A model generated the notes under the pieces. It ran no database searches. It had not been told where the DNA came from and worked only from the letters and a program-made list of their open reading frames with translations. Positions 17,521 through 28,100 of a DNA stretch of 64,000 nt are shown in pieces. Every line of letters begins with the position of its first letter. Position 1 is the first letter of the stretch. Made by a program: the position numbers and the translations under genes. The DNA is from JBNKHG01 sp050290225 (GTDB taxonomy: Bacteria > Pseudomonadota > Gammaproteobacteria > Pseudomonadales > Cellvibrionaceae), in contig JBNKHG010000024.1 of the NCBI GenBank assembly GCA_050290225.1, positions 43,802 through 107,801 on the forward strand, written 5' to 3'.

Positions 17521-18277
17521 TAACGATACAATCAAGAAAACCATTACGGTTGCCTTGCTGATGTGTATTGTCTGTTCCGTGATTGTTTCCACGGCGGCGG
17601 TGATGCTGAAACCGGCACAGGTGGCCAACAAATCCCTCGACTTTAAACGCAATATTCTGTCGGCAGCCGGCCTGCTGCAGGAAGGTGTCAGTATCGAGGA
17701 ACAGTTCGAGCAGGTTAACACCCGGGTTGTCGATTTCAGCACCGGTAAATTTACCGATGCAGTGGATGTCGACAAATACGATCAGCGTAAAGCTTCCAAG
17801 GACCCTGCCTTATCAGTGAAGTTGGATGGCGAAGAGGACGTGGCCAAGATCTCCCGGCAGGAGAAATACGCCAAGGTTTACCTGGTGGAAAAGGACGGCG
17901 CTTTGGATCGGGTGGTATTGCCGATCAAGGGTTATGGCCTCTGGTCCACCCTCTACGGCTTTTTGGCCCTTGAGTCTGATGCCAATACCGTGGTCGGTCT
18001 CGGTTTCTATGAACATGCCGAAACCCCCGGACTGGGCGGCGAAGTGGACAATCCCAAGTGGAAGTCCCTGTGGCCCGGCAAGAAAGTCTACAAAGCGGAT
18101 GGCAGCGTTGGCCTGAGAGTGATCAAGGGACACGCCGCGCCTGACTCCGCTCACGACGTCGACGGTCTTTCCGGTGCATCCCTCACCAGTAAAGGCGTCG
18201 ATAACCTGATCAAGTTCTGGATGGGTGAGAAGGGCTATGCCAAATTCTTGACCAACCTGAAGAACGGGGAGGCTTAA
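17513..18277 (+). CDS. nqrC: Na+-translocating NADH:quinone reductase subunit C
   Basis: 254 residues from the GTG at 17513, preceded by GGAGG at 17501-17505; it overlaps the nqrB end. There is one N-terminal membrane segment (about residues 8-32), then a periplasmic FMN-binding domain. The flavinylation site reads DGLSGASLTS, so the residue that carries FMN in Vibrio NqrC (Thr of SGAT) is Ser223 here. ApbE-type transferases can use serine in some substrates, so the protein is probably still flavinylated; that is inference. Otherwise it is a typical NqrC. Confidence 0.95.
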   Translation: MANNDTIKKTITVALLMCIVCSVIVSTAAVMLKPAQVANKSLDFKRNILSAAGLLQEGVSIEEQFEQVNTRVVDFSTGKFTDAVDVDKYDQRKASKDPALSVKLDGEEDVAKISRQEKYAKVYLVEKDGALDRVVLPIKGYGLWSTLYGFLALESDANTVVGLGFYEHAETPGLGGEVDNPKWKSLWPGKKVYKADGSVGLRVIKGHAAPDSAHDVDGLSGASLTSKGVDNLIKFWMGEKGYAKFLTNLKNGEA

Positions 18278-18280
18278 TCG

Positions 18281-18937
18281 ATGAAGACTAAAGAGCTTCT
18301 GTTAGAACCGATTGTTAAAAACAACCCTATTGCCCTGCAGATTCTGGGGATCTGTTCAGCACTGGCTGTGACCAGCAGCCTGAAAGTCACAATGGTTATG
18401 GCCATAGCTTTGACCCTGGTAACGGCGTTTTCCAACCTGTTTGTGTCCATGGTGCGCAACCACATTCCGGGTAACATCCGTATTATCGTACAGATGACCA
18501 TTATTGCCTCGCTGGTAATCGTGGTGGATCAGATCCTGAAAGCTGTGGCCTACGACATCAGTAAACAACTGTCGGTATTCGTCGGTCTGATTATTACCAA
18601 CTGTATCGTAATGGGTCGTGCCGAAGCCTTTGCCATGAAGAACCCTATGGGAGAGAGTTTCCTGGACGGTATCGGCAACGGTTTGGGCTATAGCGCTATG
18701 TTGATCGTGCTGGGTACCATCCGCGAGCTGTTCGGTTCCGGCAAGTTGCTGGGCATTGAGATACTACCCCTGGCCACCGACGGCGGTTGGTATGTATCCA
18801 ATGGTCTGCTGTTGCTGCCACCCAGTGCATTTTTCCTGATTGGCCTGATTATCTGGGCGCTGCGTTCCTACGATAAGACGCAGGTGGAATCAGAAGAGTT
18901 CGAGATCTGCGCCAATACCAAAGCGAAGGAGGCTTAA
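18281..18937 (+). CDS. nqrD: Na+-translocating NADH:quinone reductase subunit D
   Basis: 218 residues, six hydrophobic segments, inner membrane. It has the RnfA/NqrDE family core, including LFVGLIITNCIVMGRAEAFA-type sequence, whose cysteine contributes to the intramembrane iron centre shared with NqrE. It lies 3 bp after nqrC and 3 bp before nqrE. Confidence 0.96.
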   Translation: MKTKELLLEPIVKNNPIALQILGICSALAVTSSLKVTMVMAIALTLVTAFSNLFVSMVRNHIPGNIRIIVQMTIIASLVIVVDQILKAVAYDISKQLSVFVGLIITNCIVMGRAEAFAMKNPMGESFLDGIGNGLGYSAMLIVLGTIRELFGSGKLLGIEILPLATDGGWYVSNGLLLLPPSAFFLIGLIIWALRSYDKTQVESEEFEICANTKAKEA

Positions 18938-18940
18938 GCA

Positions 18941-19549
<609 letters not shown>

Positions 19550-19570
19550 TCAGCGAGGGAATGACGAAGT

Positions 19571-20794
19571 ATGAATATTGAAATCCTCCTGGGCGTGGTC
19601 ATGTTCACTGCCATCGTGCTTGCGCTGGTGGCTGTGATTCTGAGCGCCCGCGCACAGCTGGTTAGCAGCGGTGACGTGAATATTGTAATTAACGACGAGA
19701 AGACCCTCACGGTTCCGGCGGGTGGCAAATTGCTGCCGACCCTGGCCAACAGTGGTCTGTTCCTGCCATCAGCCTGTGGCGGCGGCGGCAGCTGCGCGCA
19801 GTGCAAGTGTCAGGTGATCGAAGGCGGCGGCGGTATGCTGCCCACCGAAGAGTCTCACTTTACCAAGCGCGACGCCGCTGAACACTGGCGCCTGTCCTGT
19901 CAGGTACCGGTAAAGCAGGACATGGTTATTCATGTCCCCGAAGATGTCTTCGGTGTGAAGCAGTGGGAGTGTACTGTCGAGTCCAACCCCAACGTGGCGA
20001 CCTTTATCAAGGAGTTGACCTTGAAACTGCCGGAGGGGGAGAACGTCGACTTCCGCGCCGGGGGTTACGTTCAGCTGGAGGCGCCGCCGCACCATGTGAA
20101 GTACGCCGACTTCGACATCGATGAGGAGTATCGTGGTGACTGGGAGCGTTTCGGCTTCTTCAATATTGAATCCAAGGTCGATGAGCCGGTCATTCGTGCT
20201 TACTCCATGGCCAACTACCCGGAGGAGAAGGGCCTGGTGAAGTTCAATATCCGTGTGGCCACACCGCCACCCGGTTCCCAGGGGATTCCCCCGGGTCAGA
20301 TGTCTTCCTATGTGTTCAGCCTCAAACCGGGTGACAAGGTGACAGTTTACGGTCCCTTCGGTGAGTTCTTCGCCAAAGACACTGACGCGGAGATGGTTTT
20401 TGTGGGTGGTGGTGCCGGTATGGCGCCCATGCGTTCCCACATCTTCGACCAGCTGAAGCGCTTGAAGTCGACCCGTAAAATGTCGTACTGGTATGGCGCC
20501 CGCTCACTGCGCGAGATGTTCTACCAGGACGAATACGACGCGCTGGCTGCGGAGAACGAAAACTTCAATTGGCATGTGGCACTGTCGGATCCCCAACCGG
20601 AAGACAATTGGGAAGGCCTCACCGGCTTTATTCACAATGTCCTTTATGACGAGTACCTGAAGGACCATCCGGCACCTGAGGACTGTGAGTACTACATGTG
20701 TGGGCCGCCCATGATGACCGCAGCGGTGATCAAGATGCTGAAAGATCTGGGTGTTGAAGATGAAAACATCCTGCTCGATGACTTCGGCGGCTAA
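19571..20794 (+). CDS. nqrF: Na+-translocating NADH:quinone reductase subunit F
   Basis: 407 residues. There is an N-terminal membrane helix (residues 3-25), then a plant-type [2Fe-2S] ferredoxin domain with cysteines in SACGGGGSCAQCKC and a fourth in WRLSCQVP. An FAD domain (RAYSMANYP) and an NADH domain (GGGAGMAPMRSH; EYYMCGPPMM) follow. It takes electrons from NADH into the complex. The stop lies 7 bp before the apbE start. Confidence 0.97.
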   Translation: MNIEILLGVVMFTAIVLALVAVILSARAQLVSSGDVNIVINDEKTLTVPAGGKLLPTLANSGLFLPSACGGGGSCAQCKCQVIEGGGGMLPTEESHFTKRDAAEHWRLSCQVPVKQDMVIHVPEDVFGVKQWECTVESNPNVATFIKELTLKLPEGENVDFRAGGYVQLEAPPHHVKYADFDIDEEYRGDWERFGFFNIESKVDEPVIRAYSMANYPEEKGLVKFNIRVATPPPGSQGIPPGQMSSYVFSLKPGDKVTVYGPFGEFFAKDTDAEMVFVGGGAGMAPMRSHIFDQLKRLKSTRKMSYWYGARSLREMFYQDEYDALAAENENFNWHVALSDPQPEDNWEGLTGFIHNVLYDEYLKDHPAPEDCEYYMCGPPMMTAAVIKMLKDLGVEDENILLDDFGG

Positions 20795-20801
20795 TCATCC
20801 C

Positions 20802-21872
20802 ATGACTAGCGCAGCGAAGCAGTATCGCTTCAAAACAAGGCCGAATTTACCGGCCTTGTTTTGGTTATGGGGCCTGATAATCCTGGTGTCGGGATGCAGT
20901 GGTGTCGACGAGCCTGAGGTGGTGCGCCTGGCCGGAGCGACCATGGGTACCAGCTACCATATTACGGTGGTGCCCGACGACAATCCCCTCGATAGCCAGG
21001 CACTGCAGGCTGAAATCGATGGTCTGCTGGCGTCCTTCAATCAGCAGATGTCCACTTACATTCCCGATTCGGAACTGATGCGCTTTAATCGAGCGCCTGT
21101 TGGGGAGTGGGTTCCCGTTTCACCGGAACTGGTTGCCGTTTTGTCCTTGAGTGCCGATATTTATCACGACAGTGGCGGCAGCTTCGATATCACCGTGGGG
21201 CCCTTGGTGGAGTTGTGGGGATTTGGTGCCAGCACCACCGACGACCAAGTGCCACCCGCAGAGGCGATAAGCTCGCGATTGGCGTTGATCGGTACGGATA
21301 AGCTGGAAATTGACAAAGAGCAGGGCAGGGCTCGCAAGAACGGCGATATCCGGCTGGACCTGTCGGCGGTCGCCAAGGGGTATGGCGCCGACCTGGTGTC
21401 TGACTGGCTCCTGGCCAAGGGTTATCGCAACACGTTGGTTGAAATCGGTGGCGAATTGCGACTGCGGGGCAAAAACCAGCGCGGCAGCCCCTGGAAAATT
21501 GGCGTTGAGGCCCCGCAGCTGGTGCAGGGAGTGACCCAGAAGGCCATCGAAGTGACTGAGGCCGGTGTTGCCACTTCCGGGGACTACCGTAATTATTTTG
21601 AAGCGCAGGGCAGGCGCTATTCCCACACCCTCGATCCGCGCACCGGGTATCCGGTGAACCATAATCTGGTTTCAGTCACTGTGGTTGCGCCTACAACGGC
21701 AGAGGCTGATGCCTGGGCCACGGCCCTCAGTGTGATGGGACCGGATCAGGCCGCGACCTTTGTCGAGGAGAAAAATCTCGCCGTATTCTTTATAATACGC
21801 GCCAACAATGGCTTTGCGGAGTCACACTCCGCTGCCTTTGCTCCCTACTTGGCGTCAATGCTGCCGCAGTAA
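20802..21872 (+). CDS. apbE: FAD:protein FMN transferase ApbE (lipoprotein)
   Basis: 356 residues from the ATG at 20802, which gives a lipoprotein signal ending LIILVSGC with Cys32 as lipidation site. In-frame upstream starts lie inside nqrF. ApbE attaches FMN to the Thr/Ser of NqrB and NqrC on the periplasmic face. Family motifs: GATMGTSYHI, GGSFDITVGPLV, LDLSAVAKGYGADLV, LVEIGGELRLRG and SHTLDPRTGYPV. Its place directly after nqrF and before nqrM is the usual maturation module. Confidence 0.96.
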   Translation: MTSAAKQYRFKTRPNLPALFWLWGLIILVSGCSGVDEPEVVRLAGATMGTSYHITVVPDDNPLDSQALQAEIDGLLASFNQQMSTYIPDSELMRFNRAPVGEWVPVSPELVAVLSLSADIYHDSGGSFDITVGPLVELWGFGASTTDDQVPPAEAISSRLALIGTDKLEIDKEQGRARKNGDIRLDLSAVAKGYGADLVSDWLLAKGYRNTLVEIGGELRLRGKNQRGSPWKIGVEAPQLVQGVTQKAIEVTEAGVATSGDYRNYFEAQGRRYSHTLDPRTGYPVNHNLVSVTVVAPTTAEADAWATALSVMGPDQAATFVEEKNLAVFFIIRANNGFAESHSAAFAPYLASMLPQ

Positions 21873-21883
21873 CAGGTATCCTT

Positions 21884-22174
21884 ATGTCCACCTTCATCAT
21901 TACGTTCTTCGCACTGCTCCTGGTTATTGTCGGGATGTCCATCGGTGTACTTATGGGGCGCGCGCCCCTGAAAGGCTCCTGTGGCGGCGTCGGCAAGGCC
22001 CTGGGAGATGAGAACTATGTCTGCGAACTTTGTGGCAACGATGAATCGAAATGCGAAGAGATCAACGCCAAAAACCCTGAGTTGCTGCAGCGGGATTCGA
22101 CACAAGATAACAATGCCAAAAAGCAAAGCTCAGTCTCACCCAGTGATCTGGCCTACGATGCTTCAAAACAATAA
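21884..22174 (+). CDS. nqrM: NqrM (DUF539), Nqr iron-centre maturation factor
   Basis: 96 residues. One N-terminal membrane helix (residues 2-24), then the family cysteines: Cys33 in GSCGG and the CELCGNDESKC cluster. NqrM is thought to deliver iron to the NqrD-NqrE membrane site. The C-terminal tail after about residue 65 is polar and variable. It starts 11 bp after apbE. Confidence 0.94.
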   Translation: MSTFIITFFALLLVIVGMSIGVLMGRAPLKGSCGGVGKALGDENYVCELCGNDESKCEEINAKNPELLQRDSTQDNNAKKQSSVSPSDLAYDASKQ

Positions 22175-22263
22175 AACACACTATAAATAGAACCACGACA
22201 ACCGACGGAAAATCCTGAAGCAATCCAATCGCTATGAATATACGTAAGGAGTGAGATCGAGAA

Positions 22264-23661
22264 ATGGCGGATTATAATTACGACCTGTTGGTGATAGGTT
22301 CGGGACCTGCGGGAGAGGGTTGTGCACTGACAGCGGCTAAGGCCGGCAAACGCGTTGGCGTGGTTGAGAGCAGGAGTATGGTCGGTGGTAATTGCGCACA
22401 CAAGGGTACAATTCCATCAAAGTCCCTGCGTCATGCCGTTAAGCAGATTATTCGTTTCAATTCCAACAGCTTGTTTTACCGAGCCGGAGACGCACTCTGG
22501 CTGACATTCCCGGAAGTGCTGAAATCTGCGATTCGGGTCATTCCCAAACAGGTGGATCTTCACAGCGAATATTATGTCCGCAACCGGATTAAAATACATA
22601 GCGGGCGCGCCAGTTTTGTTGATCAGAACACCGTATCCGTTGTTTTGCCAGACGGTGCGGCGGAGACGGTTCGCGCCAAAGACATTGTTATCGCCAGCGG
22701 TTCGCGTCCCTACCATCCCGAAAATGTGGACTTTAATCACCCGCGTATCTACGACAGTGATGCCATTCTGAAAATGGAACACACGCCGCGGACATTGATC
22801 ATTTATGGCGCCGGGGTGATCGGCTGTGAATACGCTTCGATATTTGCCGGCTTGGGAATCAAGGTTGATCTGATCAATAGTCGGGACCGACTATTGTCGT
22901 TTCTCGACGATGAAATTTCCGATGCCCTCAGCTACCACCTGCGAGATAGTGGTGTCACGGTACGCCACTGTGAGGAATATGCCTCGGTGGAGGCGGACGA
23001 TCGCTGTGTGACCCTGAATCTGAAATCCGGCAAGCGGCTGCGGGCCGATGCGCTGCTGTGGTGTAACGGCAGGACGGGCAACACCGATCGATTAAACCTC
23101 GAGGCGGCGGGGCTTGAAGCCGACCACCGGGGACAACTGAACGTCTCGGACAAGTACCGAACTGAAGTGGAAAACATCTACGCCGTCGGGGATGTGATTG
23201 GCTGGCCCAGTCTCGCCAGCGCCTCTGCGGACCAGGGGCGTTCCGTGGCGCGTGTTATCTGCAATATGTCCAGCCGTTATGTCTCCGACGCACCGACCGG
23301 CATCTATACCCTGCCCGAAATCAGCTCCATCGGAAAAACCGAGCGCGAATTGACCGAGGCCAAAGTCCCCTATGAAGTGGGTCGTGCGTTTTTCAAGGAC
23401 ACGGCCAGGGCGCAGATTTCCGGTGAAGACGTGGGCATGTTGAAAATCCTGTTCCACGTCGACACCCTGGAAATCCTGGGTATTCACTGTTTCGGTGCCG
23501 AAGCCGCGGAAATTATTCATATTGGCCAGGCGATTATGAAACAGAAGGACGAAGCCAATACCCTCAAGTTTTTCGTGCGCACTACCTTCAACTACCCGAC
23601 CATGGCCGAGGCCTACCGCATGGCGGCGCTGGACGGGCTCAACAGGGTCAACCGGATCTAG
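22264..23661 (+). CDS. sthA: Soluble pyridine nucleotide transhydrogenase SthA
   Basis: 465 residues, flavoprotein disulfide reductase family. It transfers hydride between NADPH and NAD+ in the cytoplasm. FAD site IGSGPAGEGCA at the start. The redox-site region is GGNCAHKGTIPSKSL, with only one cysteine, the hallmark that separates SthA from dihydrolipoamide dehydrogenase. NAD(P) site IIYGAGVIGCEYA; second FAD motif NIYAVGDVIGWP. A GGAG precedes the ATG. It is followed by a strong terminator. It lies beside nqr as in Pseudomonas. Confidence 0.96.
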   Translation: MADYNYDLLVIGSGPAGEGCALTAAKAGKRVGVVESRSMVGGNCAHKGTIPSKSLRHAVKQIIRFNSNSLFYRAGDALWLTFPEVLKSAIRVIPKQVDLHSEYYVRNRIKIHSGRASFVDQNTVSVVLPDGAAETVRAKDIVIASGSRPYHPENVDFNHPRIYDSDAILKMEHTPRTLIIYGAGVIGCEYASIFAGLGIKVDLINSRDRLLSFLDDEISDALSYHLRDSGVTVRHCEEYASVEADDRCVTLNLKSGKRLRADALLWCNGRTGNTDRLNLEAAGLEADHRGQLNVSDKYRTEVENIYAVGDVIGWPSLASASADQGRSVARVICNMSSRYVSDAPTGIYTLPEISSIGKTERELTEAKVPYEVGRAFFKDTARAQISGEDVGMLKILFHVDTLEILGIHCFGAEAAEIIHIGQAIMKQKDEANTLKFFVRTTFNYPTMAEAYRMAALDGLNRVNRI

Positions 23662-23679
23662 CCGACTGTGGTTTCACGC

Positions 23680-23706
23680 AAAAGGGCCTGATGGCCCTTT
23701 TTCTTT
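23680..23706 (+). terminator. Intrinsic terminator of sthA
   Basis: AAAGGGCC (23681-23688), loop TGAT, GGCCCTTT (23693-23700), then TTCTTT. Confidence 0.92.
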
Positions 23707-23789
23707 ATTGATAGCCAATACGCGTATTCTTTCATTCTGCTAAAGGCCCATTGACTCTGCGAATTGACTGCGATGTTGGGACAGAGTGG

Positions 23790-23890
23790 CAGTGGGTGGT
23801 TTCAGAAACCGTGGGCGACAGGGAATTTGCGCCCGAGCCCCCAAGCGGGGTTTACGGCGTGTGTCTGAAAACACCCCTGCCATTGAGTCT
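23790..23890. repeat. Possible dispersed intergenic repeat element
   Basis: This stretch in the 380-bp gap between sthA and the adaptor gene has partly complementary ends (GTTTCAGA near 23799 and TCTGAAAAC near 23864) and an inner GC-rich hairpin (GAGCCCCCAAGCGGGGTTT). It resembles, from memory, non-coding repeats that occur many times in marine gammaproteobacterial genomes. Only one copy is visible here. The surrounding frames look non-coding. Confidence 0.35.
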
Positions 23891-24043
23891 GGATCGAAGT
23901 CTACTTGTATACATGCGTCAATATCACCTTGATGGTGCACCAACGCTGTCAGAGATTCGTGTGGAGCAGGCAATTTGGGTGTATCTTTGGAATATACCCA
24001 AGGGTTTCTGTAGGCGGCATCTGGCCGTTTAAATGGACGCACC

Positions 24044-25156
24044 GTGCGAATCAGCCTCATGTCTCTTTTGATCTCAATTCGAGCCCGCGCCTTAGTCTGT
24101 CTACTTGTGCTGGTTGCGCATTCAACGAACGCGGCGGACAAGGGCGTGCCGGTAACCATTGCTCCTGTAAAATCGCTGCCAATCTATCGCCAGGTACAAC
24201 TCACGGGGACCGTCACTTCACAGCACAACGCGCAGCTATCGGCTGCCACCAGTGGTCTGGTAAAGACACTTCATGTGGACGCTGGTTCACAGGTGAAGGC
24301 CGGCGACGTGCTGATGGAGCTGGATTCGGAACTGGCGCAGCTGCAGCTGCAAAGTGCCAGTGCACGAGCGGAACAGGCCCGAAATGCCCTGGCCGATGCC
24401 AAACGCCGCCTGAGCGAAGCTCGGGAACTGGCCCCGCAGCGCAGCATTGCCGAGAGCGTGGTGCGTGATCTAACGGCAGAGGTAGCACAGGATACGGCCG
24501 CCCTGAAAGAGGCGGAGGCGCAGGCCCAGTACCAAAAGGCGGTGTTGGCCAGGCATCAGGTAAGGGCGCCGTTTGCCGGTGTCGTGAGCGCCAAGTTGAC
24601 GGAACTCGGAGAGTGGGTGGCTCCCGGCCAGGCCGTCTTTGGGCTGGTGGCGATCCGGGAATTGCAGCTGGATTTTCCCGTGGTGGAGGATTACCTGTCG
24701 GCGGTTGATATCGGCAGCCGCGTCACTTTTTCCCTTAACGCCGAACCCGAGCGGATCCACCCGGGGCGTGTGGCCACGGTGGTACCGGTTACCGACCCCG
24801 GGGCACGCACTTTCCTGCTGCGGGTTTTACCCGAGGCGCGGATTGCATCATTGCTGCCCGGTATGTCCGTGCGTGCAACCCTGCAACTGCCCACGGGGCG
24901 CAATGGACTGGTTGTGCCACGGGACGCTACCCTGCGTTACCCGGATGGGCGCACCATTGTGTGGTTGCTGGAAAAGGGCGACAAAGGCTCTGTAGTAGTC
25001 GAGCAACGGGTTCAGACCGGACTGTCGTTTGACGGGGTGGTGGAGGTGCTCGACGGACTTGCCCCTGGCGCGCAAGTGGTGGTCCAGGGAAATGAGGCAT
25101 TGCAGGCCGGTCAACGGGTATGGGTGAGGCCGTCTCCGGAACTGGTCATTGATTGA
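24044..25156 (+). CDS. RND efflux periplasmic adaptor (HlyD/MFP family)
   Basis: 370 residues. GTG at 24044; an ATG at 24059 gives a shorter version with a clean signal peptide ending VAHSTNAAD. The order is a beta-barrel start (YRQVQLTGTVTSQHNAQLSA), lipoyl half (DAGSQVKAGDVLMELD), an alpha-hairpin coiled coil at about residues 90-160, the second lipoyl half (VRAPFAGVVSAKLTELGEWV) and a C-terminal membrane-proximal domain. It links an inner-membrane RND pump to an outer-membrane channel. The pump gene follows directly. No outer-membrane factor gene is present in the locus. Confidence 0.92.
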   Translation: MRISLMSLLISIRARALVCLLVLVAHSTNAADKGVPVTIAPVKSLPIYRQVQLTGTVTSQHNAQLSAATSGLVKTLHVDAGSQVKAGDVLMELDSELAQLQLQSASARAEQARNALADAKRRLSEARELAPQRSIAESVVRDLTAEVAQDTAALKEAEAQAQYQKAVLARHQVRAPFAGVVSAKLTELGEWVAPGQAVFGLVAIRELQLDFPVVEDYLSAVDIGSRVTFSLNAEPERIHPGRVATVVPVTDPGARTFLLRVLPEARIASLLPGMSVRATLQLPTGRNGLVVPRDATLRYPDGRTIVWLLEKGDKGSVVVEQRVQTGLSFDGVVEVLDGLAPGAQVVVQGNEALQAGQRVWVRPSPELVID

Positions 25157-25170
25157 CTCGGGGTTTGTCC

Positions 25171-28100
25171 ATGTTTGAGAAAATCATCCAGCGCGGCACC
25201 CTGACGACGGTATCTGTGCTGATCGTCTGTCTGTTGGGTATTGTGGCCGCGCTGCGAATACCGGTGCAGATGATACCCGACCTCGATGTACGCGCGATCT
25301 CCGTGCGCACCGATTGGCCCGGGGCAACACCACAGGATGTGGAGAAGGAGATTCTGATCGAGCAGGAGGAGTACCTGCGTAACCTGCCCAACCTGTCCCG
25401 CATCATGGCGACGGCCGAGAGCGGCCGCGCGGAGATCGAACTGGAATTTCCTTTCGGTACCGATATCACCCAGATGCTGATCAGGGTGAACAACGCCTTG
25501 AGCCAGGTGCCATCCTACCCGGAGAACGTGGACGAACCGCGCATCTATGCCAACTCCTTTTCCAGCAATTACTTTATGTTTTTCAGCATTGTGCCTTTGC
25601 CGGGCAACCCGCGTCAGCTGGATATGGACCTGACCCTGGATTTTGTCGAAGACAATGTCAAGCCGCGTCTGTCCCGGGTTGAAGGAATCTCTGAAGTCCG
25701 CATCTGGGGAGGGGCCGAGCGCCAGGTGCAGGTACTGATTGATCCGGCTCGGCTGGCCCAGCGCGGACTGTCTCTCACTGATGTGCGTAGCGCAATTCGA
25801 AACCGCAATCGTGATCGCTCCGGCGGTGAGGTGGAATCGGGCAAGCGCCAGTACCTGTTGCGCACGATCGGTCGCTTCGATTCCGTAGAGTCTCTCAATG
25901 ACCTGGTGTTGAGCCGCCGGGGTGACGCGGTGATCCGGCTATCGGATGTGGCCCGGGTACAGCTGGATCATTTCGAAAAGCGCACCAACGCCAGTTTTAA
26001 CGGGGCACCCAATCTGGGCGTTGCGTTGCGCCGTGAATCCGGATCCAACGTCATTGATATCAAACGCGCCATGCTGATTGAGCTGGAGGCCCTCAACCGG
26101 GAGGTGCTGAAGCCGGCCGGCTTGCGGATGACATTGTTCAGCGACGATGTGCGTTATGTCGAGGAATCCGTGCGCAATGTCTGGCAAAACCTGATCCTGG
26201 GGGCGCTGCTGGCGACGGTGGTGATGTACCTGTTCCTGCGTTCAGCGAGAACCACCGCGGTCGGGGTGATGGGTATCCCTGTCTGCATTATCATCGCCTT
26301 CCTGGGGTTACTGCTGGCGGGGCGGACCATCAACGTGATTTCGCTGGCGGGCATCGCCTTTGCCATCGGTATGACGCTGGATAACAGTATTGTGGTGTTG
26401 GAGAGCATCGAATTGGAACGGCGTCGGGGCAGCAGTGGTTTTCACGCCGCGCTTGAAGGAGTGCGCCAAGTATGGCCTGCGGTGTTCGCCTCCACCATGA
26501 CAACGGTGCTGGTGTTTGTTCCCGTGGCCTTTGTCGAACAGGAAGCCGGCCAACTGTACTCGGATATTGCCATCGCGATTTCAGCGGCAATCCTCGCTTC
26601 CATGTTGGTGGCCATTACGGTGTTGCCCACCGCGGCTGCGCGACTCAGGCCCAATGAACTGCGTGCACCACGGCAGGGTGAAGTACCGGATGCCAGAGGA
26701 CTGGGCGTGAGAATACGCACGGCTACGCTTTACGGTGTTCGCGCATTGCTGGCCACCCGCATGCGCCAGGTCAACTGCATTGTCATCACGGTTCTGGCCA
26801 GTTTCGGTATTATCGTCCTGCTCACCCCCGCTGCGGAGTACCTGCCAGAGGGAGAGGAGCCCAAGGTATTTGCCGTGATGAGTGCGCCACCGGGTTATAA
26901 CCTCGCGACGATGGATGAAATCGGTGCCCAAATCCAGCGCTATTTTCTTAGCTTTGTCGGCGCCGACCCGGAACGCTATCACCGCGGCGAGGACGAGGTG
27001 CCGGCCATGGTCTATTTGAACATGCAGGTTGGACCGGACCGGGTGCGCATTATTGCCGAGCCGGTGGATCCTGCGGATATCGAGTCGTTGCTGGATGCCA
27101 TCACCCGGAAATACCGTGAATACCCCGGTATGCGGGCCTTTGCCACTCGCGGTTCGATTATCACCAGCAACGACGGTGGTACGCGCAGCATCAACCTGGA
27201 TATCGGCGGTCCGGACCTGGCTGACATCTACCAGGTTGCACTGGCGGCCTACCGGCGCGCGCAAGTGGTCTTCGATAATCCGCGTATTCAGAGTCAACCG
27301 TCGTCACTGACCCTGGCCCAGCCGATGGTGGATATTCGGCCCTATTGGGATCGCGCTGCGGAGTTGGGATTGAGCGCAGAAGACTTGGGCTTTACCGTGG
27401 CGGCCCTCACGGATGGCGGCTATGTCGATGAGTTCTTTATCGACGATGATAAGGTCGACATCTACCTCTACAGTGCCGTGGGGCAGCAGGCGAAACTGGA
27501 CAACCTGGCACAGCTGCCGGTATACACACCAAGCGGCGCGGTATTGCCGTTGGGATCCCTGGTTTCCATCGACGAGACGGTGGGTACCAGCTCCCTGCGC
27601 CGCGTCAACGGCCGTCGTACGGTGACCCTTAATATTATCCCGCCGCGCAGTATCCCTTTGGAGACGGGTGTTGCTCAAGTGCAGGAGCAAGTCGTGCAAT
27701 ACCTGCGCGAGCGTGGCGAAATTCCCTTGGGTGTTAACGTGGATATTTCCGGTGCAGCCGACCAGCTGGATTCAACGCGGGAGGCCTTGGTCGGCAACTA
27801 CGCGGTGGCGTTGTTGATCATCTACTTGTTGCTGGTGGCTATTTTCGGTCACTGGGGCTACCCGCTGCTGATTATGGCGTCTATTCCATTGGGTATCGCC
27901 GGTGGCATCGTCGGCCTGAGCCTGTTGAATGGTGTGGGCAGCCTTTTGCCCCTGCTGGGTTTTAGCCAGATTGTGCAGCCCTTCGATATGATCTCTATGC
28001 TTGGATTCCTGATTCTGATGGGCACGGTGGTCAACAACCCCATTTTGATTGTGCACCGGGCGGTGGCCAACGTGAAGGCACAGGGGATGGGCGCGCGCGA

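Noticed and set aside
23751..24159. Frames on both strands after sthA
   Set aside because: They cross a hairpin-rich non-coding element and the adaptor gene start; composition is not protein-like.
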